From Pseudomonas multiresinivorans (GTDB lineage: Bacteria; Pseudomonadota; Gammaproteobacteria; Pseudomonadales; Pseudomonadaceae), in assembly GCF_012971725.1 (NCBI RefSeq), contig NZ_CP048833.1, positions 3,038,001-3,102,000 of the forward strand: a stretch of 64,000 nucleotides of DNA. The letters are read 5' to 3'. Of this stretch, positions 1 to 9,155 are shown piece after piece (position 1 is the first letter of the stretch; the number at the start of each line of letters is the position of its first letter). The translations under genes and the position numbers were made by a program. The notes beneath the pieces are model-generated. The model searched no databases. It was not told the DNA's origin and saw only the letters and a program-made list of their open reading frames with translations.

Positions 1-1479
1 TACCAGCACGTCCAGGCCCAGATTTTCCTGGATCTCCACGGCATGGCGGATTTCGCTGTGCATCGCCTCGGTGTAGTCGGCGCTGCTCAGTTTGCCCTGC
101 CTGAACGCCTGCCGCGCGAGGCGAATGGAGGCGGTCTGCGGGAACGAGCCGATGGTGGTGGTGGGGAAGTCCGGCAGGTCCAGGCCGGCGCGCTGCTTGA
201 CGATGCGCTGGGCAAAGGGCGACTGGCGCTGGCTGTCGGCGGCTTTCACAGCGGCCAGGCGGGCCTTCACCTGCGGCTTGTGGATGCGCGGCGAGGCGGC
301 CCGGCTGGCTTGCACGGCGCGGCTCTGCTCCAGGGCGGCAAGGATATCCGGCGCCTGAGGTTCATTGACGGCGCGGGCGAGCAGGGCAACTTCGGCGCAC
401 TTCTGCACGGCAAAGGCCAGCCAGCTCTTCAGCTCGGTATCCAGCTTGTCCTCGCGCTCCAGGTCCACCGGGCTGTGCAGCAGCGAGCAGGACGGCGCGA
501 CCCACAGGCGTTCGCCGACACGCTCATGGGCGTAGCGCAGTACCTCCAGGCTTTTCTCCAGGTCGCAGCGCCAGACATTGCGGCCGTTGACCACGCCGAG
601 GGAGAGAATCTTGTAGGCCGGCAGGCGGTCGAGGATGGTCGGGAACTGCTCGGGAGCGCGCACCAGATCGAGGTGCAGGCCATCCACCGGCAGGCCGGCG
701 GCCAGCCCCAGGTTGTCGTCCAGGCCGCCGAAGTAGGTGGCCACCAGCTTCTTCAGCGGCTCGCTCTGCAGCAGGTTGTAGGTGCGCTCGAAGGCGTTCT
801 TCCAGGCTTGCGGCAGGTCGAGGGCGAGGATCGGCTCGTCGATCTGCACCCACTCCACGCCTTGCGCGGCAAGGCGGCGGAAGATCTGGCCGTAGAGCGG
901 CAGCAGGCGCTCGACGAGGTCGAGCTTGTCGAAGTCGCTGCCCTTGGTCTTGCTCAGCCAGAGATAGGTCAGCGGGCCGATTACCACGGGCTTTACGGCG
1001 TGACCGAGGGCATGGGCCTCTTCCACTTCCTCGAACAGTTGCTCCCAGCTCAGCTCGAAATGCTGGTCAGCGGTGAGCTCGGGGACGAGGTAGTGATAGT
1101 TGGTGTCGAACCACTTGGTGAGCTCCTGCGCAAGAAGGGGTTGCGCATGGGCGCCACAGCACCCCGTGCTGGCGCCCCGCGCCATGGCGAACAGGGTCTG
1201 CAGGGACGGCTTGGCGTCGCCATGGTCGCGGAAGCGCTCGGGAATCACGCCGAAGGTCAGCGAGTGGGTCAGGACCTGGTCGTACCAGGCGAAGTCGCCC
1301 ACCGGCAGCAACTCGATCCCGGCGTTCTTCTGCACCTGCCAGTGGGCGGCGCGCAGTTCGCGGCCGACGGCGCGCAGGCCGGCTTCGTCCAGCTCGCCTT
1401 TCCAGAAGGCTTCCTGCGCCTTCTTCAGCTCGCGGTCGCGGCCGATGCGGGGGAAGCCGAGGTTGTGTGCCAACGCCAT
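1..1479 (-). CDS. metE: Cobalamin-independent methionine synthase MetE, N-terminal part (cut by window edge)
   Basis: The minus-strand frame starting at ATG 1479-1477 stays open to the window edge and gives about 493 residues. It begins MALAHNLGFPRIGRDRELKK, the typical MetE start with the folate-side FPRIG motif. It also carries the family segments around WFDTNYHYLVPE, YGQIFRRLAAQGVEWVQIDEP and TTTIGSFPQT, the last opening the second barrel. MetE moves a methyl group from methyltetrahydropteroyl-triglutamate to homocysteine in the cytoplasm, the last step of methionine synthesis without B12. Full-length MetE is about 760 residues, so the zinc- and homocysteine-binding C-terminal part lies outside the window. 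GGAGAG precedes the start. The identity is secure; the truncation is a window artefact. Confidence 0.95.
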   Translation of the reverse strand, partial: MALAHNLGFPRIGRDRELKKAQEAFWKGELDEAGLRAVGRELRAAHWQVQKNAGIELLPVGDFAWYDQVLTHSLTFGVIPERFRDHGDAKPSLQTLFAMARGASTGCCGAHAQPLLAQELTKWFDTNYHYLVPELTADQHFELSWEQLFEEVEEAHALGHAVKPVVIGPLTYLWLSKTKGSDFDKLDLVERLLPLYGQIFRRLAAQGVEWVQIDEPILALDLPQAWKNAFERTYNLLQSEPLKKLVATYFGGLDDNLGLAAGLPVDGLHLDLVRAPEQFPTILDRLPAYKILSLGVVNGRNVWRCDLEKSLEVLRYAHERVGERLWVAPSCSLLHSPVDLEREDKLDTELKSWLAFAVQKCAEVALLARAVNEPQAPDILAALEQSRAVQASRAASPRIHKPQVKARLAAVKAADSQRQSPFAQRIVKQRAGLDLPDFPTTTIGSFPQTASIRLARQAFRQGKLSSADYTEAMHSEIRHAVEIQENLGLDVLV

Positions 1480-1532
1480 GTGAATCTCTCCAGTGAATCA
1501 ACGATGGGGAAATTCTCCGTGGCGCGCCTTCA

Positions 1533-1545
1533 TGAGACAAACTCA
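1533..1545. promoter_or_regulatory. Possible MetR-type site upstream of metE
   Basis: TGAG-N5-CTCA is a dyad with the spacing of the MetR consensus TGAA-N5-TTCA, 54 bp upstream of the metE start. metE genes are commonly activated by the LysR-type regulator MetR with homocysteine. No metR gene is visible nearby and the half-sites differ from consensus by one base each, so this is only a candidate. Confidence 0.3.
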
Positions 1546-1588
1546 ATGTTCTCGTGATGAACACAAGAAATATTCATGTTTGCTCGTA

Positions 1589-2383
1589 TCAGCTTCCCGC
1601 ACGCATCTGCCGCGCCAGGGCACCGGGCGAGGTCCTCAGTTGGCGCTGAAACAGTTCGATGAAGGCCGAGGTGGATTCATAGCCCAGCTCGCCTGCGATC
1701 AGCGTGACCGACTCGCCGCGCTCCAGGCGAGGTAGCGCCGCGAGCAGCCGTACCCGCTCGCGCCACTCGCGGAACGACAGCCCGGTCTCGTCGCGGAACA
1801 GCCGCGCCAGGGTGCGCCGCGAGGCGCCGACGCGCTGTGCCCAGTCTTCTATTCCCAGCCGCTCGCCGGGGTGTTCCTGCAGGTGATCGGTGACCCGCCG
1901 CAGGCGGGCATCGCGCGGCAACGGCAGGTCCAGGCCGGAGTCCGGCGCATTGTGCAGCTCATCCACCAGCACCTGCATCAGCCGGGCTTCCGGCCCATCG
2001 TCGGGGTAGTCACTGGCGAATTCGCTGGCGCGCTGGATGAGGTTGTCCAGCAGTGGCGAAATCTCCACGACGCGGCACGGTCCCAGCCCGGCGGCGATCT
2101 CCGGGGCCAGGTAGAAACTGCGGAACACCACGGCGGTGCGTGCTCGTACACTGTGCGTCACCCCCGCTGGCAGCCACATGGCGCGCCGGGGCGGGATGAG
2201 GCAGGCGTGCTGCTCGGTGCTGGCCTCCAGCACTCCGCTGGCGGCATACATCAACTGGCCCCAGGGATGGGTATGCGGCTCCACGCTGTGGCCAGCCGGC
2301 ATGTCGAAGGCGCGCAGCCAGACAGGCCGGGGCAGGGCGGCGAAGCCGGGAAGCGCCAGAGGATCCTGTCCCGTTGACGGCAT
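1589..2383 (-). CDS. AraC-family transcriptional regulator (cupin sensor)
   Basis: This 264-residue protein has an N-terminal cupin-like AraC sensor domain (about residues 20-110, with the motif HSVEPHTHPWGQL) and a C-terminal AraC/XylS double helix-turn-helix. The HTH region (about residues 160-255) shows RRTLARLFRDETGLSFREWRER and the second HTH GYESTSAFIELFQRQLRTSPG. It resembles the NimR/YdfF type of AraC regulator that controls a neighbouring transporter, but no transporter is adjacent. It lies 110 bp upstream of metE on the same strand and is divergent from panB. A link to either neighbour is unproven. The effector is unknown. Confidence 0.85.
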   Translation of the reverse strand: MPSTGQDPLALPGFAALPRPVWLRAFDMPAGHSVEPHTHPWGQLMYAASGVLEASTEQHACLIPPRRAMWLPAGVTHSVRARTAVVFRSFYLAPEIAAGLGPCRVVEISPLLDNLIQRASEFASDYPDDGPEARLMQVLVDELHNAPDSGLDLPLPRDARLRRVTDHLQEHPGERLGIEDWAQRVGASRRTLARLFRDETGLSFREWRERVRLLAALPRLERGESVTLIAGELGYESTSAFIELFQRQLRTSPGALARQMRAGS

Positions 2384-2469
2384 AGCTTGTCTCTCTCACG
2401 GAAGTGGGCCACTTGACGCCGATGGTAGCGTCTTCCCCGATCAATATCAGCCCGTGAAGAGGAAACCGC

Positions 2470-3294
2470 ATGAGCAGCCATCGCCCGCAACAACGCCTGT
2501 CCACCCAGGAGGTTCGTCAACGCCGCGAGCCCGGCAGCCTCGTCGTGCTGACGGCCTACTCGGCCCCCATGGCGCGTTTGCTCGACCCGCACGTTGACGT
2601 ACTGCTGGTGGGTGATTCACTGGGCATGGTGCTCTACGGCCTGCCGGACACGCTGGCCGTCAGCCTGGACACCATGATTGCCCATGGCGCCGCGGTGGCC
2701 CGTGGCTCGCAACGCGCCTGCGTGGTGGTGGACCTGCCTTTCGCCAGTTACCAGGCCTCGCCGCAGCAGGCCTTCCTGGCCGCCGCGCGGGTGCTTGCGG
2801 AAGGCGGCGCGCAGGCCGTGAAGCTGGAGGGCGGCGCGGAAATGGCCGAGACCATCGCCTTCCTGGTTGAGCGTGGCATTCCGGTGATGGCGCATATCGG
2901 CCTGATGCCGCAGAAGGTCAATGCCCTGGGCGGCTTCAAGGTGCAGGGCAAGGAAGAAGCCGGTGCGGCTCGGGTGCTGCGCGATGCCGAAGCGGTGGCA
3001 TCCGCCGGGGCGTTCAGCGTGGTGCTCGAAGGCGTGCTGGAACCGTTGGCGCGACAGGTCTGCGAGCGGCTGGAGATCCCGGTGATCGGTATCGGCGCGT
3101 CCCCTGCCTGCGCCGGGCAGGTGCTGGTGAGCGAGGACATGCTGGGGCTTTCCGGCGAGCAGATCCCACGCTTCGCGCAGCAGTATGTGCGGGTGGACGA
3201 GCTGATCTCGGCGGCGGCGCAACGCTTTGCCCGCGAGGTGCGCGAGCGGCAGTTCCCGCAGGCGCGGCATTGCTTCGGGATGGCGAAGGATTGA
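2470..3294 (+). CDS. panB: 3-methyl-2-oxobutanoate hydroxymethyltransferase (PanB)
   Basis: A 274-residue TIM-barrel protein matching ketopantoate hydroxymethyltransferase in length and motifs: [29 protein letters not shown] (metal-ligand region), [18 protein letters not shown] and [22 protein letters not shown]. It transfers a hydroxymethyl group from methylene-tetrahydrofolate to 2-oxoisovalerate, the first committed step of pantothenate/CoA synthesis in the cytoplasm. GAGGAAACC precedes the ATG. The usual partner panC is not adjacent, so this may be a second, stand-alone panB copy of the kind seen in some pseudomonads, or the only one. The sequence cannot decide this. Confidence 0.93.
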   Translation: MSSHRPQQRLSTQEVRQRREPGSLVVLTAYSAPMARLLDPHVDVLLVGDSLGMVLYGLPDTLAVSLDTMIAHGAAVARGSQRACVVVDLPFASYQASPQQAFLAAARVLAEGGAQAVKLEGGAEMAETIAFLVERGIPVMAHIGLMPQKVNALGGFKVQGKEEAGAARVLRDAEAVASAGAFSVVLEGVLEPLARQVCERLEIPVIGIGASPACAGQVLVSEDMLGLSGEQIPRFAQQYVRVDELISAAAQRFAREVRERQFPQARHCFGMAKD

Positions 3295-3314
3295 TGCCTG
3301 GGAGCGGGTCTCGT

Positions 3315-3354
3315 CCCTGCGGTCGGATCACGGCGGTGACCCGTTCCCGCAGGG
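3315..3354. terminator. Hairpin between convergent panB and the M50 gene
   Basis: An exact 8-bp inverted repeat (CCCTGCGG / CCGCAGGG) encloses a partly self-complementary loop between two convergent genes. This fits a shared bidirectional terminator, but no T-tract follows on either strand. Confidence 0.45.
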
Positions 3355-3358
3355 TGTG

Positions 3359-5458
3359 CTAGAACCCGCTTTCGCGCAGGGCGACCGCCAGCAGGCGGGT
3401 GAAACCTTCGCCCAGCCAGCTGCGCCTGGCGCCCTCGATCTGCAGGTGCCCGCGGGTCTCGTGCAGGCCCGGCGGCGCGCCGTCGAGCTTCACCAGTACA
3501 TGGAACAGCGCCGGGTTGGGCACCAGGGTATCGCCCTGCGGGTTGACGTTCAGCGGGCCGCCGTAGCGCGAAGCGAGCATCGGTTGTTCCAGCTGGCTGA
3601 TGCGCGTGGTGCCGATCAGCACCACCTGGCCTTCGATGGGGCTCGGCACGCCTTCGGGGTAGAAGCGCACGTGGCCGCCGTCGGTGAGGCGCTGCACTTC
3701 GTCCTGCTTGACGTAGGCATCCACCAGCCAATGCTGCGGGTCCACCAGTACGCCGATGGGCTCGCGGGTGTTGATCCACTGGCCGGGCTTCCAGTCCGGG
3801 TTGACGTCCCGCCACTGGCCGGCAAAGGGCGCCTGGAGGTTCAGGCGCGCCATTTCATTGCGGGCGGCCCGCGCCTGCTGGTACTCCACACCCAGGCGCT
3901 GGCGGGTGACGGCTTCCTCGGCGAGGCCGGACGGGTCGGCCAGCATGCCGGCCAGGCGACCCTGGTAGCCGCGGATGCCGGCTTCGCTGCCACGCACCTT
4001 GGCGGCGATGTCGGGCTCTTCCATCACAGCGAGCGTTTCCCCCTGGCCGACCGCGCCGCCTGGGCGCAGGTCGCGCAGCAGCGCCGGGAAGGGCGCATAG
4101 ACGTGCAGTTGCTGCGCCGCGCGGGCCACGCCCATGGCGTGCACCTGGGTGCGCCATGGGATGGCGAGCAGGAGCAGCACGCCGCCGAGCACGGCCAGAA
4201 AGACCAGCTTGCGGCGCGGCTTCACTTCCGCGCGGCGCTGCCACCAGACCTTGAGTTCGCGCCACACGGGCTGAACGATGAACCAGCTGATTTCCACGGC
4301 GAACAGGAAGATCCCCAGCAGTTTGAAGAAGAAGTAATAGACCGCCACGGCGATGCCGAGGAACAGCAGCAGTCGGTAGACCCAGGTGCCAAAGGCGAAG
4401 GCCACCAGCGCCCGGCGCTTGCCGGTGGGGAAGTGCTCCGGCCAGGGCTCGTCCAGCCCCAGCAGGTTGCGCCGCAGCGTGGTGCGCGCAAGCGCGCCGG
4501 CGCGTTCATGCAGGTTGGGGAAGTCCAGCAGGTCGGAGAAGATGAAGTAGCCGTCGAAGCGCATGAAGGGGCTGGCGTTCAGGGCCAGGGACAGCGCCCA
4601 GCTGGTGGTCGCCAGGTACAGCAGCGCATTGCGCAACGGGCCCGGATCGGCCAGCGCCCAGCCCAGCGTGGAGAGCCCGGCCAGTCCCAGTTCGGTGATG
4701 ATCCCGGCGCTGGCGATCGCCAGGCGCTGGCGGTTGCTGCGCAGCTTCCAGCTTTCGCCGGTGTCGGTATAGAGCATCGGCCACATCACCACGAAGGCGA
4801 TGCCCATGTGCGCCACCTTCAGCCCCAGGCGCGTCGCCACCAGCGCGTGGCCCAGCTCGTGGAGCGTCTTGGCCACCACCAGGGCGGCGGCGAAGCTGAG
4901 CAGGCCCTCGAAGGAGAAGGACTCCACCACGTCATGGGTGAAGGTGTCCCACTGGTGTGTCACCAGCACGATGCCGGCGAGGCTCAGGAGCAGCACCAGG
5001 ATCGCCACGTAGCGATTGAACAGCCAGTCGAGGCTGCCGGCGATGGCGCGCAGGAAGCGCTGCGGGCGAATCAGCGGGATGCGGAAGAACAGGTAGTGGT
5101 GCAGCCACCAGTTCCAGCTCATCCAGGAGCCGCCCTCGCTGCGCGCCTGGAGCCGCGCCAGGGCTTCGGCACCGGGGCGGAGCAACTGGTGCTGTTCGAG
5201 GAACTGGCGAAAGCCCAGCACTTGCTCGGCCTCGGGCTTGAGCGCGGTCTGCTCGGCGATCTGCTCGCTGATCTGCCGGGGCGTCTGCTCCCAGCGCAGC
5301 AGGCATTCGAACTCCAGCCAGCCGATGCGGTAGAAGCGGTTGAGCACGCTGTCGTGAATCACCCACACCGGCTCGCCGTCCGGGCCGGGTGCTGCTTCGT
5401 CGAGGCGCAGGTCGTCACGCAAGGGCGGAGTGGGCAGGTCTTCGGCGGCAATGTCCAT
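3359..5458 (-). CDS. Site-2-protease (M50) family membrane protein fused to a HlyD-like adaptor arm
   Basis: A protein of 699 residues starting MDIAAEDLPTPP. Upstream in-frame methionines fall inside the preceding gene, so I start here. Residues about 1-130 are soluble. A membrane core follows with the zinc-protease motif HELGH at about residues 199-203 and the second M50 motif NASPFMRFDGYFIFSD near 299, so the catalytic residues look intact. After further membrane helices (about 385-430) comes a biotinyl-lipoyl/HlyD-like periplasmic region (about 440-680) with coiled-coil character. The family resembles M50/HlyD proteins that accompany large secreted proteins and bacteriocin exporters. As last gene of the giant-protein operon (5 bp after the preceding gene), it probably processes or helps export that protein at the inner membrane. 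This role is inference. Confidence 0.85.
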   Translation of the reverse strand: MDIAAEDLPTPPLRDDLRLDEAAPGPDGEPVWVIHDSVLNRFYRIGWLEFECLLRWEQTPRQISEQIAEQTALKPEAEQVLGFRQFLEQHQLLRPGAEALARLQARSEGGSWMSWNWWLHHYLFFRIPLIRPQRFLRAIAGSLDWLFNRYVAILVLLLSLAGIVLVTHQWDTFTHDVVESFSFEGLLSFAAALVVAKTLHELGHALVATRLGLKVAHMGIAFVVMWPMLYTDTGESWKLRSNRQRLAIASAGIITELGLAGLSTLGWALADPGPLRNALLYLATTSWALSLALNASPFMRFDGYFIFSDLLDFPNLHERAGALARTTLRRNLLGLDEPWPEHFPTGKRRALVAFAFGTWVYRLLLFLGIAVAVYYFFFKLLGIFLFAVEISWFIVQPVWRELKVWWQRRAEVKPRRKLVFLAVLGGVLLLLAIPWRTQVHAMGVARAAQQLHVYAPFPALLRDLRPGGAVGQGETLAVMEEPDIAAKVRGSEAGIRGYQGRLAGMLADPSGLAEEAVTRQRLGVEYQQARAARNEMARLNLQAPFAGQWRDVNPDWKPGQWINTREPIGVLVDPQHWLVDAYVKQDEVQRLTDGGHVRFYPEGVPSPIEGQVVLIGTTRISQLEQPMLASRYGGPLNVNPQGDTLVPNPALFHVLVKLDGAPPGLHETRGHLQIEGARRSWLGEGFTRLLAVALRESGF

Positions 5459-5463
5459 CGGAG

Positions 5464-6804
5464 CTACCAGCCCGTCCAGGCACGCAACGAAGCCAGGGGC
5501 CGCCGCAGCAGGTAGTAACCGAGCACCACACGCTCGCCGTAAAGCTTGGCGGTGCCGTGCAGGCCAAGACGGGCATGGGGCGGCGCGTTTTCCACGCTGG
5601 CCAGCAGGCGGTAGGAGGCGACGCCTTCGTCGCTGGGCTTGGCCTGGTAGCTGGTGTCGAGGATTTCCCCATGCAGCGGGTCGAGCGGATAGGCGGTGAG
5701 GAACAGCGCCACCTTCGCCCCCGGCTCCAGTGCTATGGCGTCGGCTACCGGCAGCTGGATGCGCATGCCCGGTGCCTTCGGGTCGGCGATCTGCAGGATG
5801 CGCTCGCCGGTAACCACCGGTTTGCCCAGCCAGTCGTTGGGGTCGCTGTACACGGCCACGCCGGCACGCGGGGCGAGCACGCGGGTACGTGCGAGCTGCG
5901 CCTGCACGGCGGCCAGTTCGGCGCGACGCTGGCGCGCGCGGCCGTCGAGCACCGTGAGTTCGCTCTTGCTCTGCGGATTGTCGAAGGCCCGCTGGCTGGC
6001 GGCCATCAGCTCGGCATCGGCCACCGCGACTTCCTTGGTCAGCACGTCGGCGCGGCTGCGCAGGGTGGTTTCGTCCAGTTCGAAGAGCGGAGTGCCGACC
6101 TCCACGCTCTGGTTGGGCCGAACCAGCATCTTGACGATGACCCCGTCGATGGGCGAGCTGATCACCTGGGCGTTGCGCGAGACGACCTCCGCCGGTGCCA
6201 GGGCCGTCTGCCGCACCGGGATCAGCAGCAGCGCGGCCAGCGCGACGACAGCGACCAGCACCTGGCGTTTGCTGGGCCGCCAGTAGCGCAGCTGGCTGCG
6301 CGGACCGAAGGAGGCCCAGGCGTGCGCCCAGGTCTGCCAGATGCCTTGCAGCAGCGGCTGCAGGTTGCGCGCCGGTGCTTCGTCGAGAAGGAACAGCACC
6401 AGCCCCAGGCGTTTGCCCGCACGGTTGTGCAGCGGCACGCACCAGAGGCCGGCCGGCCACCATTCGGCCCAGCCTTCGGCGATATCCGCCGGCGGCGCGG
6501 TGGTCTCACGGGCGAGCCAGGCGGGCGTGGCGTCGGGCAATTGCGTGGCAACCCAGCGGCTGGCGCGCTCCAGCCAGACCAGGTAGGGCGAATCCTCGGT
6601 GGGCTTGGCCAGGCCGGACACCGCCAGCAGTTCGTTGCGCGTGTCGTGGCAGGCGAACACCAGAGCCTGGTGGAAGCGCAGCAATGGGAACAGGTCGTTG
6701 GCGATGCTGAAGGCCAGGCCGCCGAGGGAGTCGGCCGCCAGCGCCTTGTCGCGCACATTGGCCAGGCTCAGCAGCAGCTGGGGTGGCGGCAGCAGCTCAC
6801 TCAT
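5464..6804 (-). CDS. Inner-membrane HlyD-family protein with a GAF-like cytoplasmic N-terminus
   Basis: Length is 446 residues. Residues about 1-165 form a soluble domain that reads like a divergent GAF sensor domain (LANDLFPLLRFHQALVF..., CVPLHNRAGKRLGLVLFL). One transmembrane helix follows (about 190-210, QVLVAVVALAALLLIPV). Then comes a membrane-fusion region with the lipoyl-like motif SPIDGVIVKMLVRPNQSVEVGTPLFELDE, a coiled-coil hairpin (about 265-325) and a second barrel half (RILQIADPKAPGMRIQLPV). It overlaps the upstream adaptor gene by 8 bp and is followed 5 bp later by the M50 gene, so translation is probably coupled. It may link cytoplasmic sensing to assembly of a trans-envelope complex. 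The GAF call is tentative. Confidence 0.8.
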   Translation of the reverse strand: MSELLPPPQLLLSLANVRDKALAADSLGGLAFSIANDLFPLLRFHQALVFACHDTRNELLAVSGLAKPTEDSPYLVWLERASRWVATQLPDATPAWLARETTAPPADIAEGWAEWWPAGLWCVPLHNRAGKRLGLVLFLLDEAPARNLQPLLQGIWQTWAHAWASFGPRSQLRYWRPSKRQVLVAVVALAALLLIPVRQTALAPAEVVSRNAQVISSPIDGVIVKMLVRPNQSVEVGTPLFELDETTLRSRADVLTKEVAVADAELMAASQRAFDNPQSKSELTVLDGRARQRRAELAAVQAQLARTRVLAPRAGVAVYSDPNDWLGKPVVTGERILQIADPKAPGMRIQLPVADAIALEPGAKVALFLTAYPLDPLHGEILDTSYQAKPSDEGVASYRLLASVENAPPHARLGLHGTAKLYGERVVLGYYLLRRPLASLRAWTGW

Positions 6805-7582
6805 GGCTTTCGGGGAAGCGCGCGACCCCGCTCATGCCGGCGATCAGTTCCGGGTAGCTGGCATCCAGCTTCGCCTCCAGTTCCACCGTCTGCGCCACGG
6901 CGTCGACCCGCGCGTTGATCACGCTGACCTTGGCCGGGTAGTGCTTGCCGGTCTCGTGGATGTCCACCTCCAGCGGCATATCCGGACGCAGGTTGGGCAG
7001 CATCGAGGAGGGCACGTTGAGGCGCACTTTCAGCGCGCCGTCGCTGACCAGGTCGAACAGCGGCGTGCCGGCGGAAACGGTCTGGTACGGCTTGACGTAG
7101 ACCTTGGCGATACGCCCGGAGAAGGGCGCATCGACCAGGCAGTAACCGGCCTGCGCCCGCGCCAGGGTGAGGGCGCCGTCGGCCTTCTGCAGCTCGGTGT
7201 TGGCCATGGCCACTTCCAGGTCGCCCACCGCGTCGAGCTTGCGCAGGTTCTGCTTGGCGGCGAGGCTGGCGCGGGCCATGTTCAGCTCGGCGGCGGCGAC
7301 CTTGGCGCGGGCGTTGACTTCGACGCAGTTGAGCTGGGCCAGCTCGGCGTCCTTGGCGACCTTGTCGCCGAGGCTGGCCTTGAGCGCACCGAGGGTGCCG
7401 TTCATCTGCGCGGAGAGGGTGGTTTCCAGGGCGGAGACCAGCAGCACGCGGATGGCGCCGGGGTCCTGGTTGTCGGGCATCGGCGGCAGGCCGGTACTGG
7501 CATCGTCGGCCAGCGCCGGCTGCAGGAACATCAGGCACAACGGGAGAAGCAGGTACGACGTTTTACTGCGCAGGTGCGGCAT
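6797..7582 (-). CDS. Periplasmic adaptor subunit (membrane-fusion protein)
   Basis: A 261-residue protein with a Sec signal peptide (SYLLLPLCLMFLQPALA-DDA). The layout is that of RND/HlyD adaptors: a first lipoyl half near residues 45-75, an alpha-helical hairpin (about 80-145), a second lipoyl half (VDAPFSGRIAKVYVKPYQTVSAGTPLFDLV) and a beta-barrel with the adaptor signature KVRLNVPSSMLPNL. It is shorter than typical efflux adaptors (about 370 residues). It overlaps the TolC-like gene upstream by 20 bp and the HlyD gene downstream by 8 bp, so the five genes form one tight operon. Its likely partners are the TolC-like channel and the two inner-membrane HlyD-like proteins. Confidence 0.85.
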   Translation of the reverse strand: MPHLRSKTSYLLLPLCLMFLQPALADDASTGLPPMPDNQDPGAIRVLLVSALETTLSAQMNGTLGALKASLGDKVAKDAELAQLNCVEVNARAKVAAAELNMARASLAAKQNLRKLDAVGDLEVAMANTELQKADGALTLARAQAGYCLVDAPFSGRIAKVYVKPYQTVSAGTPLFDLVSDGALKVRLNVPSSMLPNLRPDMPLEVDIHETGKHYPAKVSVINARVDAVAQTVELEAKLDASYPELIAGMSGVARFPESHE

Positions 7583-9155
7583 TGGCGCTTCCTTGTTGAC
7601 TGCTCGGGGTGCTGCTGGCGAGGAGGTTGGTGCTGGTCTGCTGTTCGAGGGTGCGCTGGATCTCGCGGGCCAGCGTCTTCACGTCGTGGTTCTCGATCTC
7701 CTTGGGCATTACCTCGAAGCCCACCGAGTTGTACAGGCGACCCCACGCGGCCTGGGCGTCGGAGTAGGCGGCTTCGCGCTGGTAGCGCGAGAGCAGGTAG
7801 CGACCTTCGGCGCGGATCAGCTCCAGCTCGCTGCCCAGGGCGGCGCCACGGGCGGACTGGGCGTAGCTGAGCAGGCTCTGGTCGACGCGCAGGCTTTCGT
7901 CGGCGAACTCCACTTCCTGCTTCGCCAGCTGGTAGCGCAGCAGGCCGACCCGGACCTGGGTGAGAATGGCCATGGACAGCGCGGTGCGGCGCATGTCGTC
8001 GGTCTTCTCCTGGCTGGCTTCGGCGGCCTTGATGTCCGGGTACTGCGCCAAGCGCAGCAGGTTCATCGAGACGTTGATGCCGGTCTGGTTCCAGTCGTTG
8101 TTGTACAGGTACTTGTTGGAGTCGTACTCGTAGCCGTAGTTGAAGCTCACGTTGGGCCACAGCTGGGCCTTGGCGATCTTCAGGTCGTTCATGTCGACGC
8201 GTTTGCGGTACCACTCCTCCATGATTTCCGGGCGGCGCTCAAGGGACAGGCGCTCGAGCTGGTCGACGTTGTTGGTCACCAGCGGCAGCGGCTGTTCGCC
8301 GACGTCGGCCAGGACCATTTTGGTATTCGGCGGCAGTGACATCAGCGCGGCCAGCTCGGCGCGGGCGAACTCCAGGTCCTGGCGGCGCACGGTGAGCATG
8401 TACACCGAGTCGAGCAGGGCGCGCTGGTAGGCGAGGATGTCCTGGCGTGGCAGCAGGCCCTTGCCTTCGGCCTCGCGGGCGGAGGTCAGGGCGCGGTGGG
8501 TGCGCATCAGCAGGCCGTCCACTTCCGGCAGCAGGCGCTGGGCGCCCAGGGCGCGCCAGTAGGCGTTGCGCACGTCCTGCAGGACGTTCTGCGCGACCTT
8601 CTCGCGGCGCTCTTCGGCCATCAGCATCTGGTCGTTCTTCTGCTGGGTGCGGAAGTAGGCGACGCCGAAGTCCAGCAGGCTCCAGGACAGGCCGAGGCTG
8701 TAGAGCTGGCGGTAGCGCTCCTCGGAAGTCGAAGGCCGCAAGCTGACCTGGCGGTCCTCGATGCCGATGGAGGTGCCACCGGAATCGTTGTTGCGCCCGG
8801 CGTAGCCGGCGGAGGCGACCACGCGCGGCAGCATCTCGTGGCTGGTGACGTCGCGCAGGTCGGAGGCCAGCGCGCTTTCCAGCAGCTTGAGGCGGTAGTC
8901 GAGGTTGTATTTCAACGCTCGCGCGGAGGCTTCGTAGAAGGTGATCGGCCCGCTGACCGGTTCCTGCTCTTTGTACATCCGTGCCTGGTCTTCGATCACC
9001 CGCTGGCGCATTTCCTCCTCGGTGTAAGGCTTGGGCTCGAACGCCGAACAGGCGCTGAGCAGAATACTCACGGTGATGGTGGCGCTCAGGCATTTCAGTG
9101 CATAGGCGGGCATGTTCTGTCCTTGATCGATCTGAATGGGTCGCATGTTCCTCAT
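7563..9155 (-). CDS. TolC-family outer-membrane efflux lipoprotein
   Basis: A 530-residue protein with a lipoprotein signal ending SILLSAC-S, so it is probably lipidated and outer-membrane anchored. Two repeated helical stretches are typical of TolC/OprM-family channels: LRDVTSHEMLPRVVASAGY with ERYRQLYSLGLSWSLLDFG, and KIAKAQLWPNVSFNYGYEYDSN with ISVNLLRL-type strands. I chose the ATG at 9155 because it overlaps the stop of the giant gene as ATGA, implying translational coupling. A start at 9113 (MPAYALKCLS) would give a more conventional signal peptide. This is the outer-membrane exit duct of the operon. No RND pump is nearby, which argues against drug efflux. Confidence 0.88.
   Translation of the reverse strand: MRNMRPIQIDQGQNMPAYALKCLSATITVSILLSACSAFEPKPYTEEEMRQRVIEDQARMYKEQEPVSGPITFYEASARALKYNLDYRLKLLESALASDLRDVTSHEMLPRVVASAGYAGRNNDSGGTSIGIEDRQVSLRPSTSEERYRQLYSLGLSWSLLDFGVAYFRTQQKNDQMLMAEERREKVAQNVLQDVRNAYWRALGAQRLLPEVDGLLMRTHRALTSAREAEGKGLLPRQDILAYQRALLDSVYMLTVRRQDLEFARAELAALMSLPPNTKMVLADVGEQPLPLVTNNVDQLERLSLERRPEIMEEWYRKRVDMNDLKIAKAQLWPNVSFNYGYEYDSNKYLYNNDWNQTGINVSMNLLRLAQYPDIKAAEASQEKTDDMRRTALSMAILTQVRVGLLRYQLAKQEVEFADESLRVDQSLLSYAQSARGAALGSELELIRAEGRYLLSRYQREAAYSDAQAAWGRLYNSVGFEVMPKEIENHDVKTLAREIQRTLEQQTSTNLLASSTPSSQQGSANAAPAQ

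Noticed and set aside
43..1557. A 504-residue plus-strand frame at the left edge
   Set aside because: It is the antisense of metE, whose minus-strand translation matches the family throughout.
3227..5515. A 762-residue plus-strand frame
   Set aside because: It is the antisense shadow of the M50/HlyD gene, whose catalytic motifs are intact on the minus strand.
5459..6463. N-terminal extension of the M50 gene by about 335 residues
   Set aside because: The extra sequence is an out-of-frame reading of the upstream HlyD gene (Ala/Arg/Pro-rich). The real start MDIAAEDL lies 5 bp after that gene's stop.
7563..9155. Drug-efflux outer-membrane factor (OprM type)
   Set aside because: There is no RND pump gene. 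The operon instead contains a giant secreted protein and an M50 protease, so a secretion duct fits better.
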